Shown here piece by piece: positions 1 through 9,198 of a stretch of DNA of 9,198 bases. Below the pieces are notes generated by a model, which worked only from the letters and a program-made list of their open reading frames with translations, did no database searches and had not been told where the DNA came from. Every line of letters begins with the position of its first letter. The stretch's first letter is position 1. Source of the stretch: Gemmatimonadota bacterium (lineage in GTDB: Bacteria; Gemmatimonadota; Gemmatimonadetes; Gemmatimonadales; GWC2-71-9); NCBI GenBank assembly GCA_016880225.1, contig JAEHDT010000028.1, forward strand, positions 1-9,198. The letters run 5' to 3'. Position numbers and translations under genes: made by a program.

Positions 1-450
1 ATGCGTCCCGCGGCCGCCCCGGCGACCCGGGCTCCGGCGGCACCCCGAGCGCCTGGAATGCCTGCGGGGCCGCCCGCGGCGGCACGGACCGCTCCCGCTC
101 CCCGGCCCGCCCCGGCGCCTGCCCCCACCCCCGCCGCGCCGGCCGCGCCCGCGGGCCCGGCTCAACGGATGACGGGTCCGCTGCGGCCCGTGAATCCGTT
201 CATGGTGCAGGACCCCAAGCAGAAGGCGCGGCGGCTCGCGCGGGCGCTCGTATCCGATCTCGTCGTGTACCATCCTGAGAAGCGGCAGCAGGGGCTGCGC
301 GACGGCACGCTGCCGCAGCTCTTCAAGGAAGAGATCGAGAAGAGCTGGCAGGAATACGTCGAGCAGGTCGGCGGCGAGCTCGCCAAGAGCACGCCGTTCT
401 GGGCCGAGGCGCTCAACGAGATCCTCGCCGGGGGCAACAAAGTCTTCTAA
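1..450 (+). CDS. Hypothetical protein with Pro/Ala-rich linker and conserved-looking C-terminal domain, probably 5'-partial
   Basis: The frame is open from the first base to the TAA at 448-450 (149 residues visible). The ATG at position 1 may be only an internal Met, because the frame is not closed upstream within the window. Residues 1 to about 60 are almost entirely Ala, Pro, Gly and Arg, which reads as a disordered linker. From about residue 65 the composition changes to a compact, charged, probably helical domain. It includes DPKQKARRLARALVSD, then a VVYHPEKR segment and EEIEKSWQEYVEQVG. No catalytic motif, membrane segment or Cys pair is visible. I do not firmly recognise the family. From memory, similar C-terminal segments follow an N-terminal zinc-ribbon (MJ0042-like) and a Pro-rich linker in some Gemmatimonadota and deltaproteobacterial proteins, so a zinc ribbon may lie upstream of the window; this is inference. 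It ends 13 bases before prfB and is the only gene here that stops with TAA. Confidence 0.6.
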   Translation: MRPAAAPATRAPAAPRAPGMPAGPPAAARTAPAPRPAPAPAPTPAAPAAPAGPAQRMTGPLRPVNPFMVQDPKQKARRLARALVSDLVVYHPEKRQQGLRDGTLPQLFKEEIEKSWQEYVEQVGGELAKSTPFWAEALNEILAGGNKVF

Positions 451-458
451 AGGGGTGA
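449..458 (+). promoter_or_regulatory. Shine-Dalgarno sequence of prfB
   Basis: AAAGGGGTGA differs at one base from the extended anti-SD complement AAGGAGGTGA. It ends five bases before the GTG at 464. It supports GTG 464, rather than the downstream ATG at 573, as the true start of prfB, so the reading frame must change at the TGA at 527. Confidence 0.75.
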
Positions 459-463
459 CACCC

Positions 464-1565
464 GTGGCCTTATCCGACCGCTTCGCCGATTTCGACCGCC
501 GTCTCACCGAGCTCGGGAGCTTCCTTTGACGTAGCCGGGAAGACCCGGCGGCTGGGCGAGCTGGAGCACGCCATGGCCGAGGGGAGCATCTGGGCGGATC
601 CCGAGCGGGCGCGTCAGGTCGTGGAAGAGGTCAAGTCGCTCAAGGGCTGGGTCGAGCCGTACACCGCGCTCCGCAAGCGTCTGGACGACGGCCGTGGTCT
701 CGCGGAGCTTGCCGCGGCGGAGCCCGACGAGGCGCTGACGCGTGAGCTCGACGCCGAGGCCGATCAGATTGCCGTCGAGCTGGAGCGGCTCGAGCTGCGG
801 AACATGCTGCGCGGCCCCGACGACGCGCGCGACGCGCTGCTGACCATCCATCCCGGCGCCGGCGGCACCGAGTCGCAGGACTGGGCCGAGATGCTCATGC
901 GGATGTACACCCGCTGGGCGGAGCGCCGCGGCTTCAAGGTCGAGCTCCTGGACATGCTCGAAGGCGAGGAGGCGGGCATCAAGTCGGTCGACCTCCAGAT
1001 CACCGGGCGCTACGCCTACGGCCTCCTCAAGGCGGAGAAGGGCGTGCACCGCCTGGTGCGCATCTCGCCGTTCGACGCGCAGTCGCGCCGCCACACGTCC
1101 TTCGCCTCCGTGTTCGTCTATCCGGTGGTGGACGAAGACATCGAGATCGAAATCAAGGACGAAGATCTGCGCATCGACGTGTACCGGGCGTCGGGGAAGG
1201 GCGGCCAGCACGTCAACAAGACGTCGTCGGCCGTGCGCATCACGCACCTCCCGACCGGGATCGTGGTGCAGTGCCAGAACGAGCGCAGTCAGTTCAAGAA
1301 CAAGGCGACGGCGCTCAAGATGCTCAAGGCGCGGCTGTACGAGCGGGCCGTGGAGGAGCGCGAGGCGAAGAAGGCCGAGGTGGATAAACAGAAGACCGAC
1401 ATCTCGTGGGGCAACCAGATCCGTTCCTACGTGTTCCAGCCCTATACCATGGTCAACGACCACCGTACCGAGCTGAAGATCGCCGACGTGCAGAAGGTGA
1501 TGGACGGCGACCTGGACCCGTTCATCGAGGCGTATCTCAAACGCTTCGGGAGACAGGCCGCGTGA
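464..1565 (+). CDS. prfB: Peptide chain release factor 2 (RF2), expressed through a programmed +1 frameshift
   Basis: RF2 recognises UGA and UAA stop codons and triggers hydrolysis of peptidyl-tRNA on the ribosome. Translation starts at GTG 464 (Met-Ala-Leu-Ser-Asp-Arg-Phe), runs 21 codons to CTT 524-526 and meets an in-frame TGA. A +1 shift continues it at GAC 528-530 to the TGA at 1563-1565. The joined product is about 366 residues; E. coli RF2 has 365. The stop-recognition tripeptide SPF is at about residues 201-203, in RISPFDAQSRRHTSF. The catalytic GGQ is at about 246-248, in RASGKGGQHVNKT, followed by the typical QCQNERSQFKNK segment. The residue matching E. coli 246 is Ala, as in most bacteria, not the Thr of strain K-12. 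A shorter reading from ATG 573 would lose about 36 residues of the N-terminal helical domain and is less likely. The gene overlaps lysS by four bases. prfB next to lysS is a widespread arrangement. Confidence 0.96.
515..530 (+). promoter_or_regulatory. RF2 autoregulatory +1 frameshift site
   Basis: The shift heptamer CTT TGA C lies at 524-530, with the zero-frame TGA at 527-529. A Shine-Dalgarno-like GGGAG at 515-519 sits four bases upstream of the CTT; the E. coli site has AGGGGG three bases upstream. When RF2 is scarce, the ribosome pauses at UGA and the Leu-tRNA slips from CUU onto UUU. Reading then resumes at GAC. When RF2 is plentiful, translation ends after 21 codons. The zero frame reads as RF2-like N-terminal sequence up to the TGA, and the +1 frame continues it without a break, so this is recoding rather than a mutation or sequencing error. 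Confidence 0.93.
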
Positions 1566-3034
1566 CCGGGTTCGTCGAGGCGGCGCGGCGCGAAAAGCTC
1601 GCGGAGCTCGTGAAGCGGGGCGTGGTCCCGTTCGCCTACCGGTTCGATCGGACCGGGAGCGTCCGCACAGCGCTCGAGGGCTTCCGCGAGGGGGACGCTA
1701 CCGCGCACCGGCTCGCGGGACGCGTGGTGCTGCTGCGACCCATGGGGAAGACGACCTTCGGTCACCTCGAGGACCGCTCCGGGAGAGTGCAGATCTACTT
1801 CAAGGTCGACGTCGTCGGCACGGAGCAGTACGAGGTGGTCAAGCTCCTGGACTTGGGCGACGTGATCGGGGTCGAGGGCCCCCTGTTCCGAACCAAGACG
1901 GGCGAGGTGACGCTCCGCGTGGAGCACGTCACGCTGCTGACCAAGTCGCTGCGCCCGCTGCCCCTCGGCAAGGAGGACGCGGAGGGCAAGCGGCACGGGG
2001 AGCTCTCGGACCCCGAGCTGCGGGCCCGCCAGCGCTACGCACACCTCGCGGTCGACCCCGATGCGCGGGAGCGGTTCCAGCTGCGGGCACGCGTCGTGAG
2101 CCACATCCGGAAGTTCTTCGACGCACGCGGCTACATCGAAGTCGAGACGCCGGTGTTGCAGCCGCTGTACGGCGGCGCGACCGCCCGGCCGTTCAAGACC
2201 CGTTACGAGGCGCTGGATGCGGACTTCTACCTACGGATTGCGGACGAGCTGTACTTGAAGCGCTGCATTGTGGGTGGGCTCGAGAAGGTGTACGAGATCG
2301 GGCACGATTTCCGGAACGAGGGGCTGTCGCGGTTCCACAATCCCGAGTTCACGATGGTCGAGTGGTACGAGGCATACGCCGACTACGAGACCGTCCTGCA
2401 GCTCACCGAGGAGCTGTTGGCAGGCATGGTGCGGGAGCTGTTCGGCACCACCACGCTCGAGCGCCACGGCGCGACGCTCGACTTCAAGCGGCCGTTCGCC
2501 CGGAAGGATTACTACGCCCTGGTGAAGGAAACGGCGGGCGTCGACCTGGCGCGGGCCAGCGAGCACGACCTGCGGGCGGCCCTCCAGCGCAAAGAAGTCG
2601 CCGAGGCCGACACGCTGTCGGGCGGGAAGCTCGTGGACGAGGTGTTCAAGAACTACGTCGAGCCGACGCTGGTGCAGCCGACGTTCGTGCTCGACTACCC
2701 GGTGGCGCTGTCGCCGCTCGCCAAGCTCAAGCGCGACGATCCGACGCGGGTTGAGCGGTGGGAGCTCTTCATTCAGAAGCGCGAGCTGGCGAATGCCTTC
2801 AGCGAGCTGAACGATCCCGAGGAGCAGCGCCGCCGCTTCGAGCAGCAGGGACGGCTGCGGGCCGCCGGCGACGCCGAGGCGCAGCAGTTGGACGAAGACT
2901 TCATCCGGGCTCTCGAATACGGGATGCCGCCGACGGGCGGTGTGGGGCTCGGCCTCGACCGCCTGTTGATGATCCTGGCGGACCAGCCGCACATCCGCGA
3001 CGTGATCCTGTTTCCGATGCTCCGGCCCCAATGA
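1562..3034 (+). CDS. lysS: Lysyl-tRNA synthetase, class II
   Basis: This cytoplasmic enzyme charges tRNA-Lys with lysine using ATP. The start chosen is GTG 1562, whose GTGA overlaps the prfB stop. The frame is open further upstream to 1406, but that part lies inside the RF2 C-terminus. The product is 490 residues, close to the usual 490-510. An N-terminal OB-fold for anticodon binding covers roughly residues 50-140 (GRVVLLRPMGKTTFGHLEDR, then LFRTKTGEVTL). Class II motif 1 is at about 190-211 (ETPVLQPLYGGATARPF). Motif 2 is at about 250-265 (FRNEGLSRFHNPEFT, with Arg251 and Glu253). The lysine-specific PVALSPLAK segment lies in the catalytic core. Motif 3 is at about 454-472 (GMPPTGGVGLGLDRLLMIL, with Arg467). 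All core motifs are intact. The stop overlaps the next gene through ATGA. Confidence 0.97.
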   Translation: MTGFVEAARREKLAELVKRGVVPFAYRFDRTGSVRTALEGFREGDATAHRLAGRVVLLRPMGKTTFGHLEDRSGRVQIYFKVDVVGTEQYEVVKLLDLGDVIGVEGPLFRTKTGEVTLRVEHVTLLTKSLRPLPLGKEDAEGKRHGELSDPELRARQRYAHLAVDPDARERFQLRARVVSHIRKFFDARGYIEVETPVLQPLYGGATARPFKTRYEALDADFYLRIADELYLKRCIVGGLEKVYEIGHDFRNEGLSRFHNPEFTMVEWYEAYADYETVLQLTEELLAGMVRELFGTTTLERHGATLDFKRPFARKDYYALVKETAGVDLARASEHDLRAALQRKEVAEADTLSGGKLVDEVFKNYVEPTLVQPTFVLDYPVALSPLAKLKRDDPTRVERWELFIQKRELANAFSELNDPEEQRRRFEQQGRLRAAGDAEAQQLDEDFIRALEYGMPPTGGVGLGLDRLLMILADQPHIRDVILFPMLRPQ

Positions 3035-4365
3035 CCATCTTCACGCTGGGCCTGCTCCAGGCCGTCCTGTGGGTCGCCGCCCTGGCGGCGATCGCGGTGG
3101 TCGCCACCAACTGGCCGCGAGCGCTCGATCTGCGGATCACCCTGCGGTATCTGCGGAGCCGGCGCTCGTCGCGGCTGCTGTCGCTGATCACCGTGATCGC
3201 GGTGGGTGGCGTGACCGTCGGCGTGATGGCGCTGATCGTGGTGCTCGGCGTCATGAACGGACTGCAGGCGGACCTGCGCGACAAGATCCTGGTGGCGAAT
3301 CCGCATCTACGCGTCCTGACCTACGGCGAGGACCTGCGGCTCGACGACTGGCGCAAGGTGCTGGCCCAGGTGCGCGGCACCCGCGGCGTGCAGGCGGCGG
3401 CCCCGTTTGTCCTCACGCAGGGCCTGATCTCCGCGGGGCACGACTACGCCGAAGGGGTGATCGTGTACGGGGTGGACCCGGACAGCGGCCGCCTGGCGGT
3501 GACGAGCTTCGCGCGCCACTTCACGAAGGGCGACCTCACGTTCAAGACCACGCACACAGACGTGGAAGGCGGGATCGCCCTCGGTACCCGACTCGCCTCC
3601 AAGCTCTCGGCGTTCCCGGGCACCGTGGTCACGCTGGTCGCGCCCGCCGGCGCGAAGTTCAACCCGAGCGTCGGCGCCTACGTGCCCAAGTTCCATCGCT
3701 ACGAGGTCACGGGGATCTTCGACACCGGGATGTACGAGTACGACAACAGCTATGTCGCGCTCGACCGCCGCGCGGCGCAGCGCTTCGCCGGCCTCGACAC
3801 CGCGGTGACGGGCATCGAGGTGCGCCTCGCCGACCCGGAGCAGGCGCAACCGTTCGCGCTCGCCCTGGAAACGCAGCTCGGCTATCCCTACCGGGCGCTC
3901 GACTGGCAGTCGCAAAACGCTTCGCTCTTCTCGGCCCTGAAGCTCGAGAAACTCGCGATGGCGTTCGTGGTGTTCCTGATCTGCGTGGTGGCGGCGTTCA
4001 ACGTGGTCGGCACACTCACGATGGTGGTGCGCGACAAGACCCGGGAGATCGGAATCCTGCTCGCGATGGGCCTCAGGCAGGGGGCGATTCGCCGCATCTT
4101 CCTGGCCCAGGGGATCTTGATCGGGCTCACCGGTACGAGCCTCGGCGTGGTGCTCGGACTCGTGCTGGGCGGCATGGTGAACCGCGGGCACTGGATCCCG
4201 ATCGATCCCTCCATCTACTTCATCGATCACCTGCCGGTGCGCACGCAGCTGCTGGACGTCCTGCAGGTCGTGGTCGCGAGCCTCGCGGTCGCCACGTTTG
4301 CGCCGCTCTACCCGTCGATCCAGGCGGCGCGGCTCGATCCCGTCACGGCGATCCGGTACGAATGA
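3031..4365 (+). CDS. Lipoprotein-releasing ABC transporter permease (LolC/LolE/LolF type)
   Basis: This is the inner-membrane subunit of the Lol system, which extracts outer-membrane lipoproteins from the inner membrane and hands them to LolA. It has 444 residues from ATG 3031, in an ATGA overlap with lysS. The pattern is the MacB/FtsX permease fold. A transmembrane helix lies at about residues 50-74, just after LRYLRSRRSSR. A periplasmic domain of about 230 residues follows, containing the LolC-like VTGIFDTGMYEYD. Three more helices lie at about 309-333, 358-381 and 408-427. Between the second and third helices, RDKTREIGILLAMG is the coupling segment that contacts the ATPase, and the protein ends in TAIRYE as LolC and LolE do. 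There is one odd point: residues 3-26 form a further uncharged hydrophobic stretch not found in E. coli LolC. A GTG at 3097 would remove it. Only one permease gene is present in the window, so a homodimer, as proposed for LolF, is likely. The family call is firm, but the choice between C, E and F is not. Confidence 0.9.
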   Translation: MTIFTLGLLQAVLWVAALAAIAVVATNWPRALDLRITLRYLRSRRSSRLLSLITVIAVGGVTVGVMALIVVLGVMNGLQADLRDKILVANPHLRVLTYGEDLRLDDWRKVLAQVRGTRGVQAAAPFVLTQGLISAGHDYAEGVIVYGVDPDSGRLAVTSFARHFTKGDLTFKTTHTDVEGGIALGTRLASKLSAFPGTVVTLVAPAGAKFNPSVGAYVPKFHRYEVTGIFDTGMYEYDNSYVALDRRAAQRFAGLDTAVTGIEVRLADPEQAQPFALALETQLGYPYRALDWQSQNASLFSALKLEKLAMAFVVFLICVVAAFNVVGTLTMVVRDKTREIGILLAMGLRQGAIRRIFLAQGILIGLTGTSLGVVLGLVLGGMVNRGHWIPIDPSIYFIDHLPVRTQLLDVLQVVVASLAVATFAPLYPSIQAARLDPVTAIRYE

Positions 4366-5063
4366 CGGCGCTGCTCGAGGCGCGGGGGATCCGCAAAGTG
4401 TTCGCCGGCGGCGACGGGCAGCCGCTGGAGGTGCTGCGGGCGGTGGAGCTCGAGGTGCGGCGCGGCGAGTTCGTCGCGATCGTCGGAGCGTCCGGCGCCG
4501 GGAAGAGCACGCTGTTGCACCTGCTGGGGGCGCTCGACCGGCCGACCGGCGGGGACGTGTGGCTCGACGGCTCGCGCTACGCCGACTTGGAGGAGGCGGC
4601 CCTGTCCGAGCTCCGGAACCGTAAGCTCGGCTTTGTGTTTCAGTTCCACCATCTCTTGCGAGAATTCTCCGCCTTGGAGAACGTGATGATGCCGCTCCTG
4701 ATCGGGGGCATGGGGCCGCGCCAGGCCCGCTCGCGGGCGGAAGAGGTGTTGTCGCTGGTCGGCCTCGCGGGCCGCATGGCGCACCGGCCGGCCGAGCTCT
4801 CGGGGGGCGAGCAGCAGCGCTGCGCCGTGGCGCGCGCGCTGGTGCACGATCCGAGCCTGGTCCTGGCGGACGAGCCGTCGGGCAATCTAGATCACGCCAA
4901 CGCGGATCGTCTGCACGAGGTGTTCTTCCGCCTGGCGCGCGAGTACGAGACAGCGGTGGTGGTGGTCACTCACAATCGGCAGCTCGCCGGCCGGGCGGAT
5001 CGAATCCTGATGCTCGAGGACGGTCGCCTGGCGGCGGTTGGATCGGTGGACGCGATACCCTGA
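4362..5063 (+). CDS. lolD: Lipoprotein-releasing system ATP-binding protein LolD
   Basis: LolD is the cytoplasmic ATPase that powers lipoprotein release together with the permease encoded just upstream. The start at ATG 4362 lies in an ATGA overlap with the permease stop. The product is 233 residues, the same length as E. coli LolD. All ABC motifs are present: Walker A GASGAGKST at 42-50, Q-loop Gln94 in VFQFHHLLREF, signature LSGGEQQRCAVARAL from 146, Walker B LVLADEPSGNLD with Asp170 and Glu171, and the H-loop His204 in VVVTHN. The FHHLL segment after the Q-loop is typical of LolD and helps separate it from the related MacB and FtsE ATPases. MacB would also carry a fused membrane part, which is absent here. 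The gene ends one base into mcsA (TGATG). Confidence 0.94.
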   Translation: MTALLEARGIRKVFAGGDGQPLEVLRAVELEVRRGEFVAIVGASGAGKSTLLHLLGALDRPTGGDVWLDGSRYADLEEAALSELRNRKLGFVFQFHHLLREFSALENVMMPLLIGGMGPRQARSRAEEVLSLVGLAGRMAHRPAELSGGEQQRCAVARALVHDPSLVLADEPSGNLDHANADRLHEVFFRLAREYETAVVVVTHNRQLAGRADRILMLEDGRLAAVGSVDAIP

Positions 5064-5563
5064 TGCGGTGCGACAACTGCAAGGAGCGTGAAGCGGTCAT
5101 CAATCTGACCCAGGTGGAGCACGACACGAAGGTCACGCTCCACTTGTGCGAGCAGTGCGCGCAGCAGAAGGGCGTCGAGACCGGAGCCAACGTGCTCAAA
5201 ACGCCGCTCGGCGGGTTCCTCCAGGGTATGATCGGCAAGGGCCCGGCGAACGTCTTGCCCACGCCCGCCGACGGCCTGCGGTGCGCCGGGTGTGGCAGCA
5301 CCCTGAAGGACTTCCGGGAGTCGGGAAAACTGGGTTGCGGGCAATGTTACGAGTCGTTCGCGCCGCACCTGCGCGACCTGCTGCGCCGGCTGCACGGCTC
5401 CAGCCAGCACGTAGGTGAGCGCTACGCGCCGCCCGGAGCGGAAGGCGCCACGGACCCGCGGCTCCAGCTGCTCGACTTGAAGGAGCAGCTGCGGCGCGCC
5501 GTGGACAACGAGAACTTCGAACTGGCCGCCGAGCTGCGCGACCGCATCCGGGTGCTCGAATGA
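5063..5563 (+). CDS. mcsA: McsA-type zinc-binding adaptor of the arginine kinase McsB
   Basis: In Firmicutes McsA binds and activates the protein-arginine kinase McsB. The product here is 166 residues, a little shorter than B. subtilis McsA. Four CXXC pairs are visible: Cys3/Cys6, Cys29/Cys32, Cys74/Cys77 and Cys92/Cys95, enough for two zinc sites. Residues 40-70 form a Gly/Pro-rich linker. The C-terminus (about 133-166) is a UVR motif (NFELAAELRDRIRVLE), a helical hairpin also found in UvrB, UvrC and the ClpC middle domain. The start at ATG 5063 overlaps the lolD stop by one base, and Cys3 falls directly after it as expected. The stop overlaps mcsB by four bases. The adjacency to mcsB and clpC settles the family, which on the UVR motif alone could be confused with other zinc-finger/UVR proteins. 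Confidence 0.92.
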   Translation: MRCDNCKEREAVINLTQVEHDTKVTLHLCEQCAQQKGVETGANVLKTPLGGFLQGMIGKGPANVLPTPADGLRCAGCGSTLKDFRESGKLGCGQCYESFAPHLRDLLRRLHGSSQHVGERYAPPGAEGATDPRLQLLDLKEQLRRAVDNENFELAAELRDRIRVLE

Positions 5564-6633
5564 TCGACCTGTCATTGTTGCCGGACGGCGGGATCGGCTG
5601 GCTCGACGCCTCGGGGCCGCGGGGGAGCATCGTGCTCTCCACGCGCATCCGGCTCGCCCGTAACCTCGAGGGCTACGTGTTCAGCCAGCGCGCCAAGGAC
5701 GCCGACCGCACCGCCGTGCTGACGCGCGTGGAGGAGGCTGGAGCCGCGAGCGAGCTGTTGCGTGGGGCGGTGACCATCCGGCTCGATCAGCTCGAGCGGC
5801 TCGACCGCCAGCTGTTGCACGAGCGACACCTCGTGTCCAAGGAGCTCGCGGGCCTCGATCGGGAGGTGCGGCCGCGCCCGGGCGCGGCACTGATGGTGCA
5901 GGGCGGCGTGGGGGTCATGGTCAACGAAGAGGACCACCTGCGATTGCATGGAATGCGCTCGGGATTCGCTCTGGAAGACGCGTATGCTCAACTGGAGGCG
6001 CTGGATGCCGATTTGGGGCGGCTCCTGCCCTTCGCGTTTCACCCGGAATTTGGCTATCTTACCTCCTGCCCGACCAACGCCGGCACGGGCCTGCGGGCGA
6101 GCGTGCTTATCCACTTGCCGGGCCTCGTGTTGACCAAGGAAGTCGGGAAGGTGTTGCAGGGACTCGCCCAGGTTGGGCTCACCTTCCGGGGTTTGTACGG
6201 AGAGGGGAGCGAAGTCGTCGGGAACTTCTTTCAGTTATCCAATCAGACGACGCTGGGCAAGTCCGAAGACGAGCTGCTCGACCACCTCGGCAAGATCGTA
6301 CGCCAGGTGATCGAGTACGAGGAGCAGGCGCGTGATGTCCTGCTCCGGACGGCGCCCGATGAGGTGGCCGACAAGACGTGGCGTGCCTACGGGCTGCTGA
6401 AGTACGCGCGCAAGCTGACGTTCGAAGAGACGATGAACTTGCTGAGCGGGGTCCGGCTGGGTGTCGGATTGAATCTGATCCCGGGCTTGAGTGTATACAC
6501 GCTCAACAAGCTGCTGATCTTCACCCAGCCCGCGCACTTGGCGGCGCTCGAGGGACGTCAGACCGGCGATCCCGAATTGCCCACGGTGCGTGCCACGTAC
6601 GTACGTCGCGTGCTCGAGACCGAGGCGGTGTGA
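5560..6633 (+). CDS. mcsB: Protein-arginine kinase McsB
   Basis: McsB transfers phosphate from ATP to arginine side chains of proteins, which marks them for ClpC-ClpP degradation in Firmicutes. The product is 357 residues; B. subtilis McsB has 363. The phosphagen-kinase fold is clear. The nucleotide-binding N-terminal segment IVLSTRIRLARNL is at about 24-36. The catalytic acidic loop MVNEEDH is at about 120-126. The active-site loop TSCPTNAGTGLRAS has Cys170, matching the functionally important Cys of B. subtilis McsB. RGLYGEGSE with Glu215 is at about 210-218. The product therefore looks catalytically competent. One departure is near the C-terminus. B. subtilis has an RDXXRA motif forming a phosphoarginine pocket for allosteric activation, but here the matching residues 340-345 read LPTVRA. 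Creatine and arginine metabolite kinases are unlikely, given the McsB-type NEEDH loop and the mcsA/clpC neighbours. The start ATGA overlaps the mcsA stop. Confidence 0.95.
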   Translation: MIDLSLLPDGGIGWLDASGPRGSIVLSTRIRLARNLEGYVFSQRAKDADRTAVLTRVEEAGAASELLRGAVTIRLDQLERLDRQLLHERHLVSKELAGLDREVRPRPGAALMVQGGVGVMVNEEDHLRLHGMRSGFALEDAYAQLEALDADLGRLLPFAFHPEFGYLTSCPTNAGTGLRASVLIHLPGLVLTKEVGKVLQGLAQVGLTFRGLYGEGSEVVGNFFQLSNQTTLGKSEDELLDHLGKIVRQVIEYEEQARDVLLRTAPDEVADKTWRAYGLLKYARKLTFEETMNLLSGVRLGVGLNLIPGLSVYTLNKLLIFTQPAHLAALEGRQTGDPELPTVRATYVRRVLETEAV

Positions 6634-6636
6634 GGC

Positions 6637-6644
6637 AGGGGGAG
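6637..6644 (+). promoter_or_regulatory. Shine-Dalgarno sequence of clpC
   Basis: AGGGGGAG lies in the 13-base gap between the mcsB stop and ATG 6647 and ends two bases before the ATG. This is the only junction from prfB onward without a stop/start overlap. The site therefore probably gives clpC independent, stronger initiation. Confidence 0.7.
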
Positions 6645-6646
6645 AG

Positions 6647-9123
<2,477 letters not shown>

Positions 9124-9127
<4 letters not shown>

Positions 9128-9198
9128 TCCGCCGGCTCCTGCCGTCGGTCGCCGTCCTCGCGGTCCTCGTGGTGCCGTCCCGGGCCTCCGCCCAGGAC
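9124..9198 (+). CDS. N-terminus of an exported protein (3'-partial), possibly an outer-membrane assembly factor
   Basis: A GTG at 9124-9126 overlaps the clpC stop as GTGA and opens a frame of 25 codons to the window end. The translation is a classic Sec signal peptide: a positive MIRR start, a hydrophobic core LLPSVAVLAVLVV, and a probable signal peptidase I site ASA followed by QD. There is no lipobox Cys, so it is probably not a lipoprotein. The mature part lies outside the window. From remembered gene order in Gemmatimonadota, BamA (Omp85 outer-membrane protein assembly factor) is a plausible identity, but nothing visible proves it. Confidence 0.7.

Noticed and set aside
1..180. GC-rich tandem-repeat-like tract
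   Set aside because: The Pro/Ala codons are irregular with no fixed repeat unit. It is better explained as a coding linker than as a DNA repeat.
527..529. A TGA that could mark prfB as a pseudogene or a sequencing error
   Set aside because: It sits in the exact CTT TGA C context of the conserved RF2 frameshift site, and the downstream frame restores a full-length RF2.
504..1463. A 319-codon minus-strand frame opposite prfB
   Set aside because: It has the same antisense composition and covers the conserved RF2 motifs on the + strand.
2758..3030. An in-frame upstream extension of the permease gene
   Set aside because: It lies inside the conserved motif 3 region of LysRS and encodes Arg/Ala-rich, non-permease sequence. 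ATG 3031 overlaps the lysS stop neatly.
3069..4361. A long open frame in the same phase as lolD running through the permease gene
   Set aside because: The translated residues before 4362 are Arg/Gly/Ala-rich with no motif. The real permease is in another frame, and only the part from ATG 4362 is LolD.

Overview
The window is a compact, very GC-rich stretch of bacterial chromosome, coding almost throughout and all on the + strand. The third codon positions are strongly G/C. The gene order is a proline/alanine-rich hypothetical (partial), prfB, lysS, a LolC/E-type permease, lolD, mcsA, mcsB, clpC, and the first 25 codons of an exported protein. A Lol lipoprotein-release ABC system and a downstream Sec signal peptide point to a diderm. 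McsA-McsB-ClpC is better known from Firmicutes but also occurs in several diderm phyla. Taken together this suggests Gemmatimonadota or a similar environmental phylum. That placement is inference from gene content and order, not a database result.

Layout. 1-450: C-terminal part of an unrecognised protein with a Pro/Ala linker and a compact charged domain. 464-1565: release factor RF2, which is complete only if a programmed +1 frameshift at CTT TGA C (524-530) is used. 1562-3034: class II lysyl-tRNA synthetase. 3031-4365 and 4362-5063: permease and ATPase of a lipoprotein-release (Lol) transporter. 5063-5563, 5560-6633 and 6647-9127: the protein-arginine phosphorylation and degradation module, made of adaptor McsA, arginine kinase McsB and AAA+ unfoldase ClpC. 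9124-9198: signal peptide of the next gene. No gap exceeds 13 bases, and I see no RNA gene, mobile element, CRISPR array or intrinsic terminator.

How the genes work together. From prfB on, stop and start codons overlap by 1-4 bases (GTGA, ATGA or TGATG) at every junction except mcsB/clpC, which has a 13-base gap with a strong Shine-Dalgarno sequence. This looks like one translationally coupled operon joining translation (RF2, LysRS), envelope biogenesis (LolCD and the exported protein) and proteolytic quality control (McsAB-ClpC). McsB should mark damaged proteins with phosphoarginine, and ClpC keeps the N-domain glutamates expected to read that mark. The Firmicute repressor gene ctsR, which normally heads mcsA-mcsB-clpC, is absent here, and lolD lies directly upstream of mcsA.

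Nothing here is a clearly new system. The points most worth a second look are the RF2 recoding site, the ctsR-free arginine-kinase module inside a Lol operon, the single Lol permease with a possible extra N-terminal membrane segment, and a degenerate allosteric motif in McsB.
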